A stretch of 6,404 nucleotides of DNA from Gorillibacterium sp. Its GTDB lineage: Bacteria > Bacillota > Bacilli > Paenibacillales > NBRC-103111. Positions within the stretch are counted from its first letter, which is position 1, and every line of letters begins with the position of its first letter. Positions 6,325-6,404 of the stretch are shown piece by piece. Location of the stretch: assembly GCA_023511325.1 (NCBI GenBank), contig JAIMBU010000172.1, forward strand, positions 1-6,404, written 5' to 3'. Position numbers and translations under genes: made by a program. The notes beneath the pieces are model-generated. The model worked only from the letters and a program-made list of their open reading frames with translations. It did no database searches and was not told where the DNA came from.

Positions 6325-6404
6325 CGGACTGTATGGCAGCTATTTTTGTTTTTTGGCTCGTTAGATCAGGCTTTCGGACCGTATAGCCCTTATTGTCCTT
6401 AAAC
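6325..6404. repeat. Degenerate direct repeat, 50-bp spacing, truncated by the window end
   Basis: CGGACTGTATGGCAGCTATT (6325-6344) recurs as CGGACCGTATAGCCCTTATT (6375-6394), with 15 of 20 positions identical and exactly 50 bases between starts. No open frame of note covers the region. The remaining sequence from 6232 to 6324 shows no gene and no convincing terminator. The repeat may be part of a dispersed intergenic repeat family that continues beyond the window. Confidence 0.5.

Noticed and set aside
1..6404. Search for CRISPR arrays, tRNA genes, insertion-sequence ends, toxin-antitoxin pairs or defence genes.
   Set aside because: No regularly spaced identical repeats, tRNA-like folds, transposase motifs or defence-gene domains were seen; the gene content is respiratory, regulatory and metabolic.

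Overview
The window looks like a chromosomal segment from a Gram-positive, endospore-forming bacterium of the order Bacillales, most likely Paenibacillus or a close relative. The reasons are a qox-type aa3 menaquinol oxidase operon closely resembling that of Bacillus, strong AGGAGG-type ribosome binding sites, a PadR/DUF2812 pair typical of Firmicutes, and a small protein resembling exosporium or spore-surface proteins. The genus is an inference from gene content and style; no rRNA or other taxonomic marker is present.

Left part (1-2341, + strand): the distal part of a qox operon. It holds the 3' two-thirds of qoxB (the gene enters from outside the window), then complete qoxC and qoxD. qoxB and qoxC overlap by an ATGA, and qoxC and qoxD are one base apart. 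A strong intrinsic terminator closes the operon. Together these encode subunits I, III and IV of the proton-pumping terminal oxidase; qoxA (subunit II) would lie upstream of the window.

Middle part (2340-3310, - strand): a two-gene operon of a PadR-family repressor and a DUF2812 membrane protein whose start overlaps the padR end. A good sigma-A-like promoter lies upstream, with an AT-rich dyad just downstream of its -10 box, which suggests autoregulation. Next (3349-3880, - strand) is a monocistronic-looking gene for a 142-residue protein that is beta-strand-like and free of Lys, Cys, His and Trp, with a very strong ribosome binding site, its own terminator and a 9-bp inverted repeat in its promoter region.

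Right part (3921-6231): a Gfo/Idh/MocA-family NAD(P)-dependent oxidoreductase (- strand) and an MFS transporter (+ strand) diverge from a 103-bp region containing two mirror-image -10 boxes. The final 173 bases are non-coding and contain a degenerate direct repeat with 50-bp spacing that runs off the window. Most of the window is ordinary core or near-core content, and I see no convincing new multi-gene system. The best leads are the exosporium-like gene, the padR operator, the back-to-back divergent promoter and the terminal repeat.
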